This document shows, in pieces, positions 47,338 through 59,600 of a stretch of 64,000 bases of DNA. Source of the DNA: Abelmoschus esculentus (Eukaryota > Streptophyta > Magnoliopsida > Malvales > Malvaceae); NCBI GenBank assembly GCA_035048815.1, contig JAUCBN010000034.1, positions 12,068,737 to 12,132,736 on the forward strand, read 5' to 3'. The translations under genes and the position numbers were made by a program. The notes under the pieces are model-generated. The model was given only the letters and a program-made list of their open reading frames with translations. It made no database searches and was not told where the DNA came from. Each line of letters starts with the position of its first letter. Position 1 is the first letter of the stretch.

Positions 47338-49180
47338 GACGATAATAGCCGGAGAGCTTTAAAGATCACACGATGTCCATAAAGGTGAACCTAGTAAGCT
47401 TTCCTAATGGCATTGCCTAGTATGCTCACTTCATACCCTCAGGTTTGTGAAATCATGGCTTGCTGCATTTGAGGTCAAATTAAAACTCAGTTATATAGGA
47501 AGTACTGAACATTTATCTCCCAGGGTCATCGCGCATCGACAACTGCATGGCTCGTCGTCGACCCCCAATGAAGTTGGTGACGAAACAAGAAGGTTTCCTA
47601 GGTAAATACAAGTGAAACAACGTTTTTGACATCTTGCTGTTCAAATTAAAGCAAATGATTAATGAAGTTTATAAATTATAAAGCTAAGTATGCATTTGAT
47701 TTTATTGCTAAATTATACAGGTCAAATATAATTTATTATTTTCATATTCTATAGATATGTTTCCTTCTTAATGTTGTATTTTAGTCTATAAATTAATCAT
47801 AATTGTATAATAATATACAAATTCTTTATTTATTGTGTCTTCCTCACAAAGTTTCAGTGTTTCACGTTTGATATGTTATGAAGATTTTCTTTAATAAAAA
47901 AAATCAAATTATTTCTCAAGTGAAAACAAAAAAAGTTTTTTTTTAATAAATTAAACTTTATTCATCTAATAAACTGTCATACAATAACTATGTAAGATGT
48001 ATACCCTCAATCCTCTATACAAATGTATTCTCTAATAAAAACTATGTAAGATGTATACCCCAATCCTCTATACAAATGTATTCTCTAATAAAATCCCCAT
48101 TTAAAAGCTATAAAAACTGTCTAGATTTTTTAAGCTATTATATTCAATGATCCTAGCACGAATATCATTCTTTATACAGTATAAACATCCAAGGCTACCC
48201 TCAATTGTCTTCTATGGCTCCTAAAATTTCGCTCCTGCCATAGATAATAGTTTAAACTGCACCAAGCTAATCAAAGAAAAAAACTTGAGTGAAAATAAAA
48301 AAACAAAACAAAAGATTATTGGATTTATATATATATATAACTTGTTTGGATTTAAAAGAAGAAAATCATATGGGATTTGAAAAAAAATCAATAAAAATTT
48401 ATCTACTTATAGTTTTTTATAAATTTTTTCTTCACTTTTAAAAATTTATATTTTATCTCTTAATCTTAAATTTTGATTTTATTCTTTTTAAACCTTATAT
48501 CACCTTAATTTCTTAAATTCAATCTTTAAATTCTTACTTTAAACCTAAAATCTTAAACTCATTATTTTAAAATAAAACATTAAAAAATATAATAAAAAGA
48601 TAAACATTTTTTATCTTATTATTTTAATGATAAAATATTGTGAATAAATTTTAGTGATGAAAATTGAAACATAGAGATTAAGTTACTCTATTTTCAAATT
48701 GCTAAAAACTGTAACGGTGGAAGAGAAATAAAGATGAAGGATATTGTTACGATAGTAAGTAATAAAGATGGTGGCTAAATTTAATAAAATTAAAAGATAA
48801 ATTTTATTATATCAATTTAATTAATTTATATGTCGCACATCATTAACAGGTTAATTTATTATTTTTAAATTTAAATAATTATTTTATATTTAATCATAAT
48901 TAAAGATCTCAATAAAAGATATCATATAACCAGAATATTTTATCCCAATTTTTATTATAATTATTTTATAGGTTTATTTATGTAATAAAACCTATAATAT
49001 TTGGGTTTGGAGGGATTTTGTTTTTTTCATCTTTGGGTTAAATTTCCCATCATTATTATTCAGTACATCTATTTTTATTATTAAATATAAAATAAAACAA
49101 ACTAAAATTAAAATAAATTTATTTAATTTTATTTAATTAATTTAAATTTAAATAAATAAATAAACAAATAAGACAATATA
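47338..49180. other. 3' flank of the transporter gene and AT-rich spacer
   Basis: Presumed 3'UTR is followed by AT-rich DNA without a gene. A 54-bp tandem duplication lies at 47986-48092. Degenerate CTTAAA/TTAAACC runs occur at 48430-48600. Confidence 0.5.
47986..48092 (+). repeat. 54-bp tandem duplication
   Basis: Two units beginning AACTATGTAAGATGTATACCC and ending TCTCTAATAAA, at 47986-48039 and 48040-48092, are nearly identical apart from a one-base length difference. Confidence 0.85.
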
Positions 49181-49188
49181 TATTTAGT

Positions 49189-49677
49189 TAGAGGAGCAAA
49201 ACTCGACTAAAAAAATTGAATAACTCGACTCGACTTAAGGTGAAAATATTCGACTCGTTTTGACTCGACTCAAAATTTCATAGATTCGACTCAAAAAAAT
49301 TTCAAATAAAGTTTGAATTGTAAAATGGAAATCGAATAACTCGAAATTTTTAATAATTAAAGGATTAATTTTTAAGTTTGAGACGAATCTCTAATTTTTT
49401 TATGATATATATATATATTGATATATAAAAATATAAAGAAATATTGTTATATATGAAAAAAATATATATATGCATATCTTATATGATTAGATAAAATCGT
49501 TTAAATTGGAATCAATTCATACTATAACATGATAAACTTGAAAACTCGACTCGAATTTCTTAAATTCAACTCGAACCGAAATTTTTTTAAATAAAGTTTG
49601 AGTTGTAAAATATGACTCGTCAACTCGAATAACTCGAAATTTTTTGACTCAACTCGACTCGATCGAATACTCACTCG
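49189..49677 (-). mobile_element. hAT-like MITE upstream of ESF1, copy 1
   Basis: An exact 8-bp repeat TATTTAGT flanks it at 49181-49188 and 49678-49685. Its left end TAGAGGAGCAAAACTCGAC is the complement-type match of the right end of the copy at 51131-51624, so the two are in opposite orientation. The interior is rich in ACTCGACTCGA words, with no coding capacity. It ends about 220 bp upstream of the ESF1 start codon, within its promoter region. Confidence 0.7.
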
Positions 49678-49897
49678 TATTTAGTGATTTAATTAACGAA
49701 TTTGATAGTTAAATGGCCAAAATAAATACAATTATATAAATTTTGGTCCTTTGAATAGTTTACCCTTATTATTATAACTTCAATATTTCTACAAATCCCT
49801 TCCCACTTTCGTTTCTCCACCTTTACAACGCCTCCGCTGATCTTCTTCGCCGCCTAGCCTTGCAACTCCAGGTAGTGGTTAGCCAGCATCAACAAGC

Positions 49898-52800
49898 ATG
49901 GGATCCAAAGACAAAGGCCACAAGCACAAAACTAAGAACAAGAACAGAAGCGAAACTGCCAGTGGCGGTGGCGAGATCATTAAGGATGCTCGATTCTCGT
50001 CCCTTCACACAGACCCTCGGTTTCAGACGGTTCCGAAACACAAGTCCAAGGTTGTCATTGATTCTCGTTTCGATCGGATGTTCACTGACAAAAGATTTGC
50101 TTCATCTTCCGCTCCGTTGGATAAGCGAGGGAAACGTAAGGAGGGAAACTCCCAGAACTCTCTCCGCCATTATTATCACCAAGATGACAAAGAAGGAGAA
50201 AAAGAGGAGATAAAGAAGGATGTTGCGAGTGAAGTGGATGATACCGAGGAGAGTGATAGTAGTGGAATGTTAGAGAAGGGCAGCGACGGAGAGTCGGAAC
50301 TGGAAGAGGAAAGTTCAGAATCCGGTTCAACTACCGAAGAGGAAGACATTGATATAGATTTTGAGGATGGAGAGCCTGAAATACAGGTGCTTAATTTGTT
50401 TATTGGTTGCTGTAAAAATTGAATAAGCAATTGAGTTAGGGTATTGATTTCTTTTATTTCTATTATCTTTGTTTCAGTTTTATTTCACTGCTAAGCTTCA
50501 TTAATGGTGTCTTCTAGTTAAAGAACTAGAATTAAGATGTGACATGTAATCTGCAATGCTGAACTCTTCTAATAGCTTTCTGCAATAGCTGCTAGTGTTC
50601 GCTATTCATTTTATTATACTAAAATCGTTCAGTTATTTTATTTACTTGCCAGGAAGAAAACATCCCAATGATTGAAAAGGAAACCCGGAGGCTTGCTGTT
50701 GTGAATATGGATTGGAGGCATGTTAAGGTATGTCTTTGGGTTTTGTTCGAAGCAGAACTTAGTGCAATGGCTTAAATTGTGTGTATGAGATCAATTAAAC
50801 TGTTCCCTAAATGGTGATTTTCAGTGAAATGACATAAGTTGATATCTTCATTCCAATCAATAACAATTAAAAATTACCTTCAAGTTATTTAAGTATACAA
50901 ACATTGTGTGAATATTATCTTTGGATTGATATTTATATTGAGTTGTAATTTAAGCGAGTAGGATCTATTAAAGTATAAACTGTGTTTTGATTTTTAAAAG
51001 ATGCTGCTATTTCTATAGAATTATACCTGTTTGAATCAGTTTCAAAGTGGTTACCTAAAAAATGCCATCACATTTAGATCAGTCAGGTTACATTTCTCTG
51101 ACTTTCTTGTTAGGAGTTGATTATTCTGCCTAGGGGTGAGCGATCGATCGAGTCGAGTCAATAAATTTCGAGTTATTCAAGTTGACGAGTCTAACTTTAT
51201 CCTTCGAACTTTCATTCAAAAAATTTCCGAGTCGAGTTTCGAGTTCTTATAAAGATTTAATTGTAATTATTTATTCTGTTCTAGTACGATTTGATTGTAA
51301 TTTAAACAACTTTCACTAATCATATATATATTTCTTCATGTGCATGTTTAGCAATATTTCTTCATATTTTTATATATCAATATATATATTATAAAAATTT
51401 GAGGAACTCATCTCGAACATAAAAATAAATCTTCTAATTACTAAAAAATTTCGAGTTGTGCGAGTTATTCAAATTTCCGTTTTACAACTCAAATTTTATT
51501 TGAAATTTTTTTCGAGTTATTTGAGTTTATGAAATTTCGAGTCGAGTCAAAACGAGTCAAATATTTTTGCCTCGAGTCGAGTCGATTTATTTGATTTTGT
51601 CGAGTCGAGTTTTGCTTACCCCTAACTCTGCCCTCTAAACTCATCGGTTTTCATTTCTCACATAATCTCTTTGTTCTTTAATCTTTACATTTGAGGAAAG
51701 CTAGAACTTTATGATTGTCGTAGATCTTATTCTACAAGATACAAATGAGCTGAACCATTTCTAGAATTCCTTATTCTCATATTGGTTATGATTGGTTAAG
51801 ACCCCAAGGTTTGCAATTTGTTATTAACAGACTGCATCGCAGCTTGACTTCTGACTGGTTTTCTGCCCTTTTTTATGTAGGCTTCTGACTTGTATGTAAT
51901 GCTAAGCTCATTTCTCCCTAAAGATGGACAAATTATTCAAGTGGCTGTTTATCCATCTGAATTTGGACTTCAGCGTATGAAAGAGGAGGAAATTCATGGA
52001 CCAGTAGGCCTATTTGATGGGGGAAATGAGGAGAATGATGAAGATGGTGATGATGATGATGACGACGAAGATGGTGATGATGAAATTGATAATGAGAAAT
52101 TGCGTGCATATGAGAAAAGTAGGCTAAGGTGATTGCCGCTAATTGTCATTTTACTGGTTCAATTCTATCTGTTATATTTCTTTTTTTTCTCTCTCTAGTA
52201 ATTGTTGTAAACCCTTTTTGACGGCCAGTGAATTATTGAAATACTTGACTTGTGCAATTTGTACAAGATTCTCTTCAAATTGATGTTCTCCAATTATTTT
52301 TGTTTATATTTGTTATTTCCCTCTCCCAGATACTATTATGCAGTAGTAGAATGTGATTCTAGTACAACAGCAGATTACTTGTACAAAACTTGTGATGGAG
52401 CTGAGTTTGAGAGGTCATCAAATGTGCTTGACTTGAGATTCATTCCTGATTCTATGGAATTTAAACATCCTCCCCGTGATGTTGCAGTTGAGGTATGTCT
52501 GTTGGTCATTTCATCCATCCTTTGTTGCTATTGCTGTCATTTAGTTTAAATGTTGACCATCTTTGTTGCCTCAACTAAAATGAGTGACTGCGAAATGTAA
52601 ATATCTTCTTTGTTCAGGCACCTGCAAACTATGAGGGTTTAAATTTCCAAACCCAAGCACTGCAGCAAAGTAAAATTAATCTTACTTGGGATGAAGATGA
52701 ACCACAACGTGGGAAGATTTTGAAACGAAAATTCAATGCTGAACAGGTTAGTGTGCGTAATTTGTTTGCAAACTAATTTCTAATGGTCCATCTGTTGTCT

Positions 52801-52925
52801 GTGGAATTCAATCTAAGAAGTATGCTTCCTGTTTTTTTATTAGGTGCTGTCTACTGTCTTATTGGTAGAAATCAAATTAAACATTTCATGTGAAGTCCTT
52901 TATTTTGTTACTTTACATGGTTGTT

Positions 52926-52961
<36 letters not shown>

Positions 52962-54125
52962 CGCGCGCGCGCGCTTGCGCTTTTGTTTTCCTTCTAGAAT
53001 GTGCTTTGTATAAGTTAATAATGATTTTGTTTTCGTGAAGCTGGCTGACTTGGAGTTAAAGGAGTTTCTAGCTTCTGACGAGAGTGGAAGTGATGATGAT
53101 GATGAGAACGAAGAGACCATTAAGGATCAATCTGATAAGAAAAATAAGAAAAGAGATTTATACCGTGCCTTACTTCAGTCTGGAGATGGTTCCGATGGAG
53201 ATGGTGAGGAGGATGGCCAAGATATGGAAGTCACTTTCAATACTGGCCTGGAGGATATAAGTAAGCGTATCCTAGAGAAGAAAGATAAGGAAGCAGAAAC
53301 CGTTTGGGAGGCCTATCTCAGGAAAAGACGGGAGAAAAAGAAGGCCAAGAAAAATAAATCGAAACATTCATCAGATGATGAGAGTGATGAGTCTGACATG
53401 GAAGCTACAGAAGAACCTGATGACTTTTTCATTGAAGAGCCTTCTCTTAAGAAGAGTAAGAAAGGAAAAAAGCAAAATGAAGATACGGAGAAGGAAGCTG
53501 AAGCGAGTAGAGCTGAACTCGAGTTATTACTCACTGATGACAAAGGAGCTGATACTGATGTTAAGGGATACAATCTGAAGGCCAAAAAGGACAAGGGGAA
53601 AAAGAAAAAAGAAGTTTTAGATGCTGAAAAGATACCAGTTGTCGATGATGATCCCCGATTTTCTGCATTCTTTACCTCACCTCTCTATGCTTTGGATCCC
53701 ACTGACCCACAATTCAAAAGGTAACAAATTGTTTGAACTAGTATGTTGATTTACTTTCATTCCTAGAATTTCTGAGTCTTGCCTGGCTAAAAAGCACAAG
53801 TGTTCTTTGTTGTAGGAGTGCAACTTATGCTCGACAAGTAGCCAAAAAGCTGCAAAAGGGTGACCGGGAAGAATTGGCTGCAGAGGACACGAAGATAACC
53901 ATCGATGATCCTGGGATGGACATAGTCAATCAAGAGAACTCCGATATTTTACCATCGAAGGAGAAGCAAAACTTGTCTTCGATGGTGAGATCAGTTAAGA
54001 TGAAGTTAAAACAAGTTAAAGTTCCCTCAGACCTCAAGATGTCGAAGAAAAGTGTATCAGGCATGGTTGGGAAAAAGGAGCAGCATCATGTTCATGCAAA
54101 GAAGGCAAAGAATTCGAATACATGA
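49898..54125 (+). CDS. ESF1: ESF1-type pre-rRNA processing protein
   Basis: Seven exons in continuous phase give 697 residues: 49898-50386, 50653-50727, 51881-52128, 52330-52492, 52618-52746, 53041-53720 and 53816-54125. The N-terminus is basic (KDKGHKHKTKNKNR) with the conserved DPRF segments. A long Asp/Glu/Ser-rich acidic region follows (about 115-165), and then the conserved core beginning LAVVNMDWRHVKASDLYV, which resembles an RNA-recognition-type fold split by a second acidic run of Asp residues. Lys-rich stretches surround further acidic blocks. The C-terminus has the NUC153 motif (DDDPRFSAFF ... LDPTDPQFKR, about 570-595). ESF1 acts in the nucleolus in 18S rRNA and 40S subunit maturation. 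Intron 2 carries a hAT-like MITE and intron 5 a compound microsatellite. No defects. Confidence 0.93.
51131..51624 (+). mobile_element. hAT-like MITE in ESF1 intron 2, copy 2
   Basis: Ends TAGGGGTGAGC and GCTTACCCCTA are inverted (10 of 11). An 8-bp duplication ATTCTGCC (51123-51130) and ACTCTGCC (51625-51632) has one mismatch. It is 494 bp, dense in TCGAGTCGAGTC words, with no ORF. It is the same family as the upstream copy at 49189-49677, inverted relative to it. A decayed fragment of the family is also visible near 62880-63090. Confidence 0.8.
52927..52976. repeat. Compound TA-TG-CG microsatellite
   Basis: Successive TA, TG and CG dinucleotide runs in ESF1 intron 5. Alternating purine-pyrimidine CG/TG tracts can adopt Z-DNA. 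It is probably length-variable. Confidence 0.85.
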
Positions 54126-55640
54126 AACAGAGGCTTCTCATCATCATTTTCTGCTGATGATTCAGGGTATAAGTTCATATTTGAGTACTTGTGTCATTCC
54201 TTATTTATCTCAGGTATTAGAGGGCGACTGTGATGGATAATTTAACCATTTTTTTTTACATTTTTGGGAATTGATTCAACAATTATTTCTATCTAATTCT
54301 CATGGGATTTTTCAGTGGTTAGAAGTTTAAAAATGTTAAAAAAAAATTGATTTTCACTAATGTTTATTTCTATCTAAATACGTGTAAAATTAAAATAAAA
54401 AATATTAAATTTAGATTATTTAGAGGTTTTTTATAATTATTAAAAGTAATAAAGTCTTTATATTTTATACGTACAAATCTATAATTTTTATATAATAAAG
54501 GTAATATAATCTAAATCATTTGACATTGATCGCTATGTTACATTGATCACCCTGTTGGTATTGTTGATGCTTGAACTCATGATTTCTAGGAATAATAATT
54601 GTTCCGTTAAACACTAGGGTTATAAAAGGCTCATACCTTAAGTCTTTCTTGATATACTAACCCTTAAATTCGACCCGTCCTCAATTAAAATATTAATTTA
54701 TACAACTTGTCCTATCACAATATATTATTCTTTACATCTAACCCTAACTTGATCAACCCAACAAATTAAAAAATTTATTAACAATAAATATTAAATTCAA
54801 TCAATACTTTACTACAGTCATAAATTATGTTTTTAAGTGATTTTAAAACTATACAAAAATAAAATAAAACAAATTTTAAATTATTCACTTATAAAATTAT
54901 ATATTTAAAAGAATAAATTTGAATTATTGATTGACAAAGCTAAATATATCAAAACTTGAACAACATCTAACAAAAATTTATGATAAGAGTAACTCAAAAA
55001 ACAAACAAACAAACAAAAAACTTAAAACCCATAAAAGTATATATATATATATTGAATTTTTTTTTATAAATATAATAAAAAAATATATAAATAAAAATAA
55101 TATTGGGATGGAATGAAACGAAAAATTTTAATCATGTACTTAAATCCATCTTAATTCTCGAAAGTAAAAAAATTCAATTGAATTAGGTTGGGGAATCTCG
55201 AGTTGAGTCAGGTATTTTTATCATCTTTAATTAACAGTTTTTTTTAAAATAAAAATTTTATTCTAACTTGTTATTCATCAAATATCTAAATTAACGAATT
55301 TATCAATCAAACTTTTAATATTAACTTAAATATTTAATTTTAATTCAAACTATTATCTACTAAATAAAATCATAATATTTAGGTGTACAACCCGAATCGG
55401 TCTAAATTAATCAGAGTTAAATCTTAAGACTAGAAGAACAATAAAAAAATAACATCATAATATTTAACGATCAGCTTATTTATATCAATGCTTTATCTAA
55501 TATTTATAATTTTTCAAAAATTAATATTCCTATTAAAAATCTTTAATAAATAAATACGATGAAGTGCACTTTAATTTACCCCGTTACTAATCTCACCTCC
55601 CTCTAAATAAATTATAAATACATTTTCCATAACGAGCGTC
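54126..55640. other. AT-rich spacer with a SINE-like copy
   Basis: 3' flank of ESF1, then AT-rich spacer. Contains the SINE-like copy at 54500-54637. Several A-rich runs (for example AAACAAACAAAC near 55005) are present. No gene. Confidence 0.5.
54500..54637 (-). mobile_element. tRNA-derived SINE-like element, copy B
   Basis: Minus-strand box A-like TAACCCTAGTGTTTAACGG and box B-like GAGTTCAAGCATC align with copy A at 30921-31062, sharing flanking body words (ATCATTTGACATTGATCGCT against ATCATTTGATATTTTGATCGCT). The two copies are diverged, so the family is old. Confidence 0.5.
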
Positions 55641-56618
55641 GGCCTTCCAAGGAGAGAGGAGGGGAGGGTGGGTAGCAACTAGTAAGAGAGAGAAAACGTG
55701 AGAACTTTCTCTTTCCCTTCCAAATTTAAAACTAAACAAGAAGGAAGAAAACTGCGACCGCTCGGCTTTAATACATTCCCGGTAAGATTTCTGAAGCTTC
55801 AGATTTCTCTTTACCGGTTTCAACTGATTTTCTTTTGCATGCGTTGCTATTGTTCTTTTTTTATACTTTTTTTTTTGATATGGCGGGAACCTGAGTTTTT
55901 ATTCTACTATGGTCGATTTTGTTGTTTTTTCTTCGATATATATGTTTCTGGGTTTGATTGAGGATTTCATCGTTTTGGTGCTCATATTCTTGCAGATAAC
56001 TTTGATTGGTAAGTGATTTCTTTGTTCGTGTTTGTGTCTATTGAATGCTTTTAATTTTTATTTATTTAGACGGACTTAAAATAAGCCTTTTAGGGATTCT
56101 TGCTTTGACTCGTGGGCGGTATTGTTGTTTCCTCAAATGGGTCTGTCTGGGTTGTGATTTTTGAAGAAATATATGGAGGAAAGCCGGGAATTCAAGTATT
56201 CAACGATGTTTTGGGTTTTTAATGAAGAAAGGGAGCAATGCTATTGTACATTTTTGGGTCCATTGCCACATTTCATTGTGCTTGCAGTTTCCATCGATAA
56301 TATCTTCTTATTGTAGAAAATGCTGTTGTACAGATTTTCTCTCGTTTGATATTATAGAAAAGTCTGATTCACATCATTTTCTTCTTCTTAATCTTTTGTT
56401 TTGTATTGTTTGATTGAGTGCAAAGTTGCTTAAGCCTTTTCATTTAATCTTGTCATCCAATAACATTTGCATTACCACAATTTCAAAATAATGTGTGTTT
56501 GGTTTGGTAAATTGTTGTATCTAAGGCTAAATGCTGTTGTCATGGAGAAAAGTTAAATCTTGTTGAATGTTAGTTTTGCTGTCTTATACTGTTATGCTAA
56601 TTTAGTTGACTTTGGCAG
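55640..56618 (+). other. Inferred leader exons of the DDT-domain gene
   Basis: A purine-rich leader ends at a strong donor (CCCG/GTAAGATT, exon end 55781). The acceptor TTTGGCAG at 56617-56618 opens the first coding exon. Between them TTGCAG/ATAACTTTGATTG/GTAAGT at 55996-56008 looks like a further 13-nt non-coding exon. Assignments rest on splice consensus alone. Confidence 0.4.
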
Positions 56619-56682
56619 CAGACAAAGAATTAGCTCTTATTCTGTGTTCTTGGTGCTTTGGTCAGAGGAAGCAGTTTGGAAA

Positions 56683-59600
56683 ATGCCTCTCTTCAAGAGG
56701 AAGCCTTTTGGTTTAGCAAAGCCACTAGAAGATTTGGAACCCTCTGAGCTTGTATACCGAGTTCGGTTCACCAAAGAGATTTTTCGAGATTATCAGTATC
56801 CTTAGTTGAAGTACTTCAAAGTAGTAATAATCATTTTTTTCCATGGGTTTTTTATACTATCCCCTTTTTTGTTCTTGCAAAACTATTTGCAGTTAAAGGT
56901 ATTTGACTCTTCCTGCCTTTACCCATATGAGAAAGAAAAATACATATCATGCTTTCTTGAATTTCTGTTAATGAAATTATTAGGTTCTGCAACTCCTGAT
57001 CACTTCAATTCATATGCACTCTTTAAAAACTGGAGACTCCTTTGTAATGACCGGAAGCAAACGCTTTATTTTCATTTTCAAAATTGTTGCTTTCCTCAAG
57101 CTAATAATATATGACAACAGGTGGTGTTGCACGTTTATTTTCCTTAACATAGATCAGAGAGTATCTGAACCGGATAAATTTATATCGCGAGAGAGTTTGG
57201 ATGTGCAGGTCTACTGGAAAATCTAACTTGACTTATGAAGAGGCCTTGGTGTCGGAAAAACAAGCAATTCAAAAGGTTCAACAGCTACCCAATGATCTAG
57301 TGGCACCTGCATTGCGTATTATACAATTTAGTAAGAACCATTTAGCCACTTTGCTGATTAAATCTGTAGTAGCATTCTTATTCTTTTTACTCAACCTTCA
57401 TTTTTGGTTTGACTTTAATGTTACTGATTTCAGCAGATAATATGGTAAGATTGATTTGATTTAGCCCTGAAATAAGAGATATTCTTCTTGAACCATTTTC
57501 TCTTAGATGGTTTTTGCCATCATTGGATTGAGTTTTAGCTATAGCTGATTAAAGTCTTGAGTCCTTTAGTGCACTGGTGGAAATGGGTTTAATATCCATT
57601 GATAACAGCAATTCACTTGCTATTGCACTTTTTGCCATAATTGGATTGAGTTTTAGCTATAGTTCATAGCATTATCGGTAAGATCTGTGGAATTTTGACA
57701 AATTGTACTTGTTTTATGATCCGGAGGATATGACTCTTAACTTTGAACTATTAGAAAATAACAATAAGATGATTGTTGCTTTTACTTGAAATATTTGTGT
57801 ATGCACAGTTATGCTGTTTGTTTTAGTTGTCTGACTAAAAGATATATCAGTTCGATATTGTAAGCCTATGTGCAATTTTCAGACTTGTGTGACTTTGTGA
57901 GATTAACGTATTTGTGGGATGGTTTTACATCTTGTTCCATAGAAGGTACAAAAGAGAATAATACAAGTAAAAAAGAATTTTCTAATGGCCGGAAGATAAT
58001 TATGTTGCTAAAATTGCGTCGTTCATAAATGGTATAAGATAAATTAACTGAGCTGCTATAATTTCAGTTAAAGTGGGTCTGATGACCGCACTGATTTTTA
58101 ACTTGTGCATCATTTTTTTGAAAGAGTATGTATCCTAATAGTGATAAGATGTAAGATGTATTCGGTTGCTCTAATTCTAGCCGTCTGTGGAAGTTTAAAC
58201 TCAGTACTAGATTATTAGGAGTTATAAGAACTATTGTTGAGCTCCTATAACTAAATTGTCTTTTTGCCTTCTACAAGAATCTGATCAATGAAAGTTGCAA
58301 TAAGTATATTGGAATGAGTTTTTCTTGATTCATGAATCATGACCTTACATGTGATCTATAGATATCTCCTCTATGTATGATTAAGCTGATTGTTGCATGA
58401 TCTTTTGTATGTGCTACTATCATTATAAAAGTAAATTAAGTGGCAGAGGTATTCGAGTGAATGGTGCTAATAGTAATCTCGAAATTGTGGTTTTTTGTGA
58501 TGAATGATTAGGGGATCTTACCTTTAGGTTGTTAGGCAAAATGAAAAATAGTCATCTGCTGGTTGAATATTGCTCATAGCCTTTGCAAAACTCTATTAGC
58601 TTTCCAAACTTGTACTTTAGTTTGTATTTACTTTTGAAATTTTAGTATTTTCAGTTGTTTTTCTTATTCATTCGAACTTCTATTTATCCCTTAATCTTTT
58701 TGATACTATTGTTTGACTCTGTCAAGTAACCTGTGGCTTTTTCTCAGGTATGCTATCATTGAGAGATCTTGCTGATCTAATAGCCAAAAAGTTGCAGAAA
58801 GATCTGTTTGTGGGTGCTGAATTGCATGGACGGAAGGATGGTGACATATGCCCATGCAAAGTGTTAAAAATTGTGGAGAACGGTAGTGACAAAATACAAT
58901 ATGAGGTAGCATTGCTTGGAAAAGATAAGAAAATAACAGAAAATATAATATTATATGGAGAAGATCTGGTGTGGAAGAAAACACCCTTCAGCAGAAATGT
59001 TTTAAAGTCTTTTATTAGGGAGTCGACATGCCGAAGTATTCCATGGGTGCTCCATGAAAAACTGGCACAGAAACATGCTATATCAACAGACCCTCCAGAG
59101 GAGTTGCAGAGCAGATTTTTCTTTCAAGATGGACAACTGGTTAACAGGACGAAGAAAAGGAAAAATGAAAATAGAAACAATGTTGTGGTAATTATACGTG
59201 TATATGGTACCCGGTTTAGGATTTTTATTTTATAATACTTTATTTTGGCTCATAATTTCTCATGTCCAGGAAGCAAATGGAGAATCTGGGAAATCCAAAA
59301 AGAAGAAAGGAGAAACTGGGAATCCTGATGCTGGTAAGGAGCAAGTTGAGCAACAATTTAATTTATATGTGTCTTGGTTTTATTTGTTAACTATTTGTGT
59401 GTGCTTTATTGTTTATTTTTTGGGGAGTGGGGGAAGGTTATGCCATTTTTCATCATGCAATACTACAGCACTGTGTTTATTTTTCACTTATTCTGATTAT
59501 CCCAACTTTAATTTATAGAAAGCAATCTGCCTGAGGAAGAACCTATCAAATATCCAATTGATGACCTGCTGGTGAAGCCTGGTCCTGATGATCCACTTTT

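Noticed and set aside
50082..50430. Serine-rich frames antisense to ESF1 exon 1
   Set aside because: They are produced by reading the acidic GAA/GAT repeats of ESF1 on the opposite strand.
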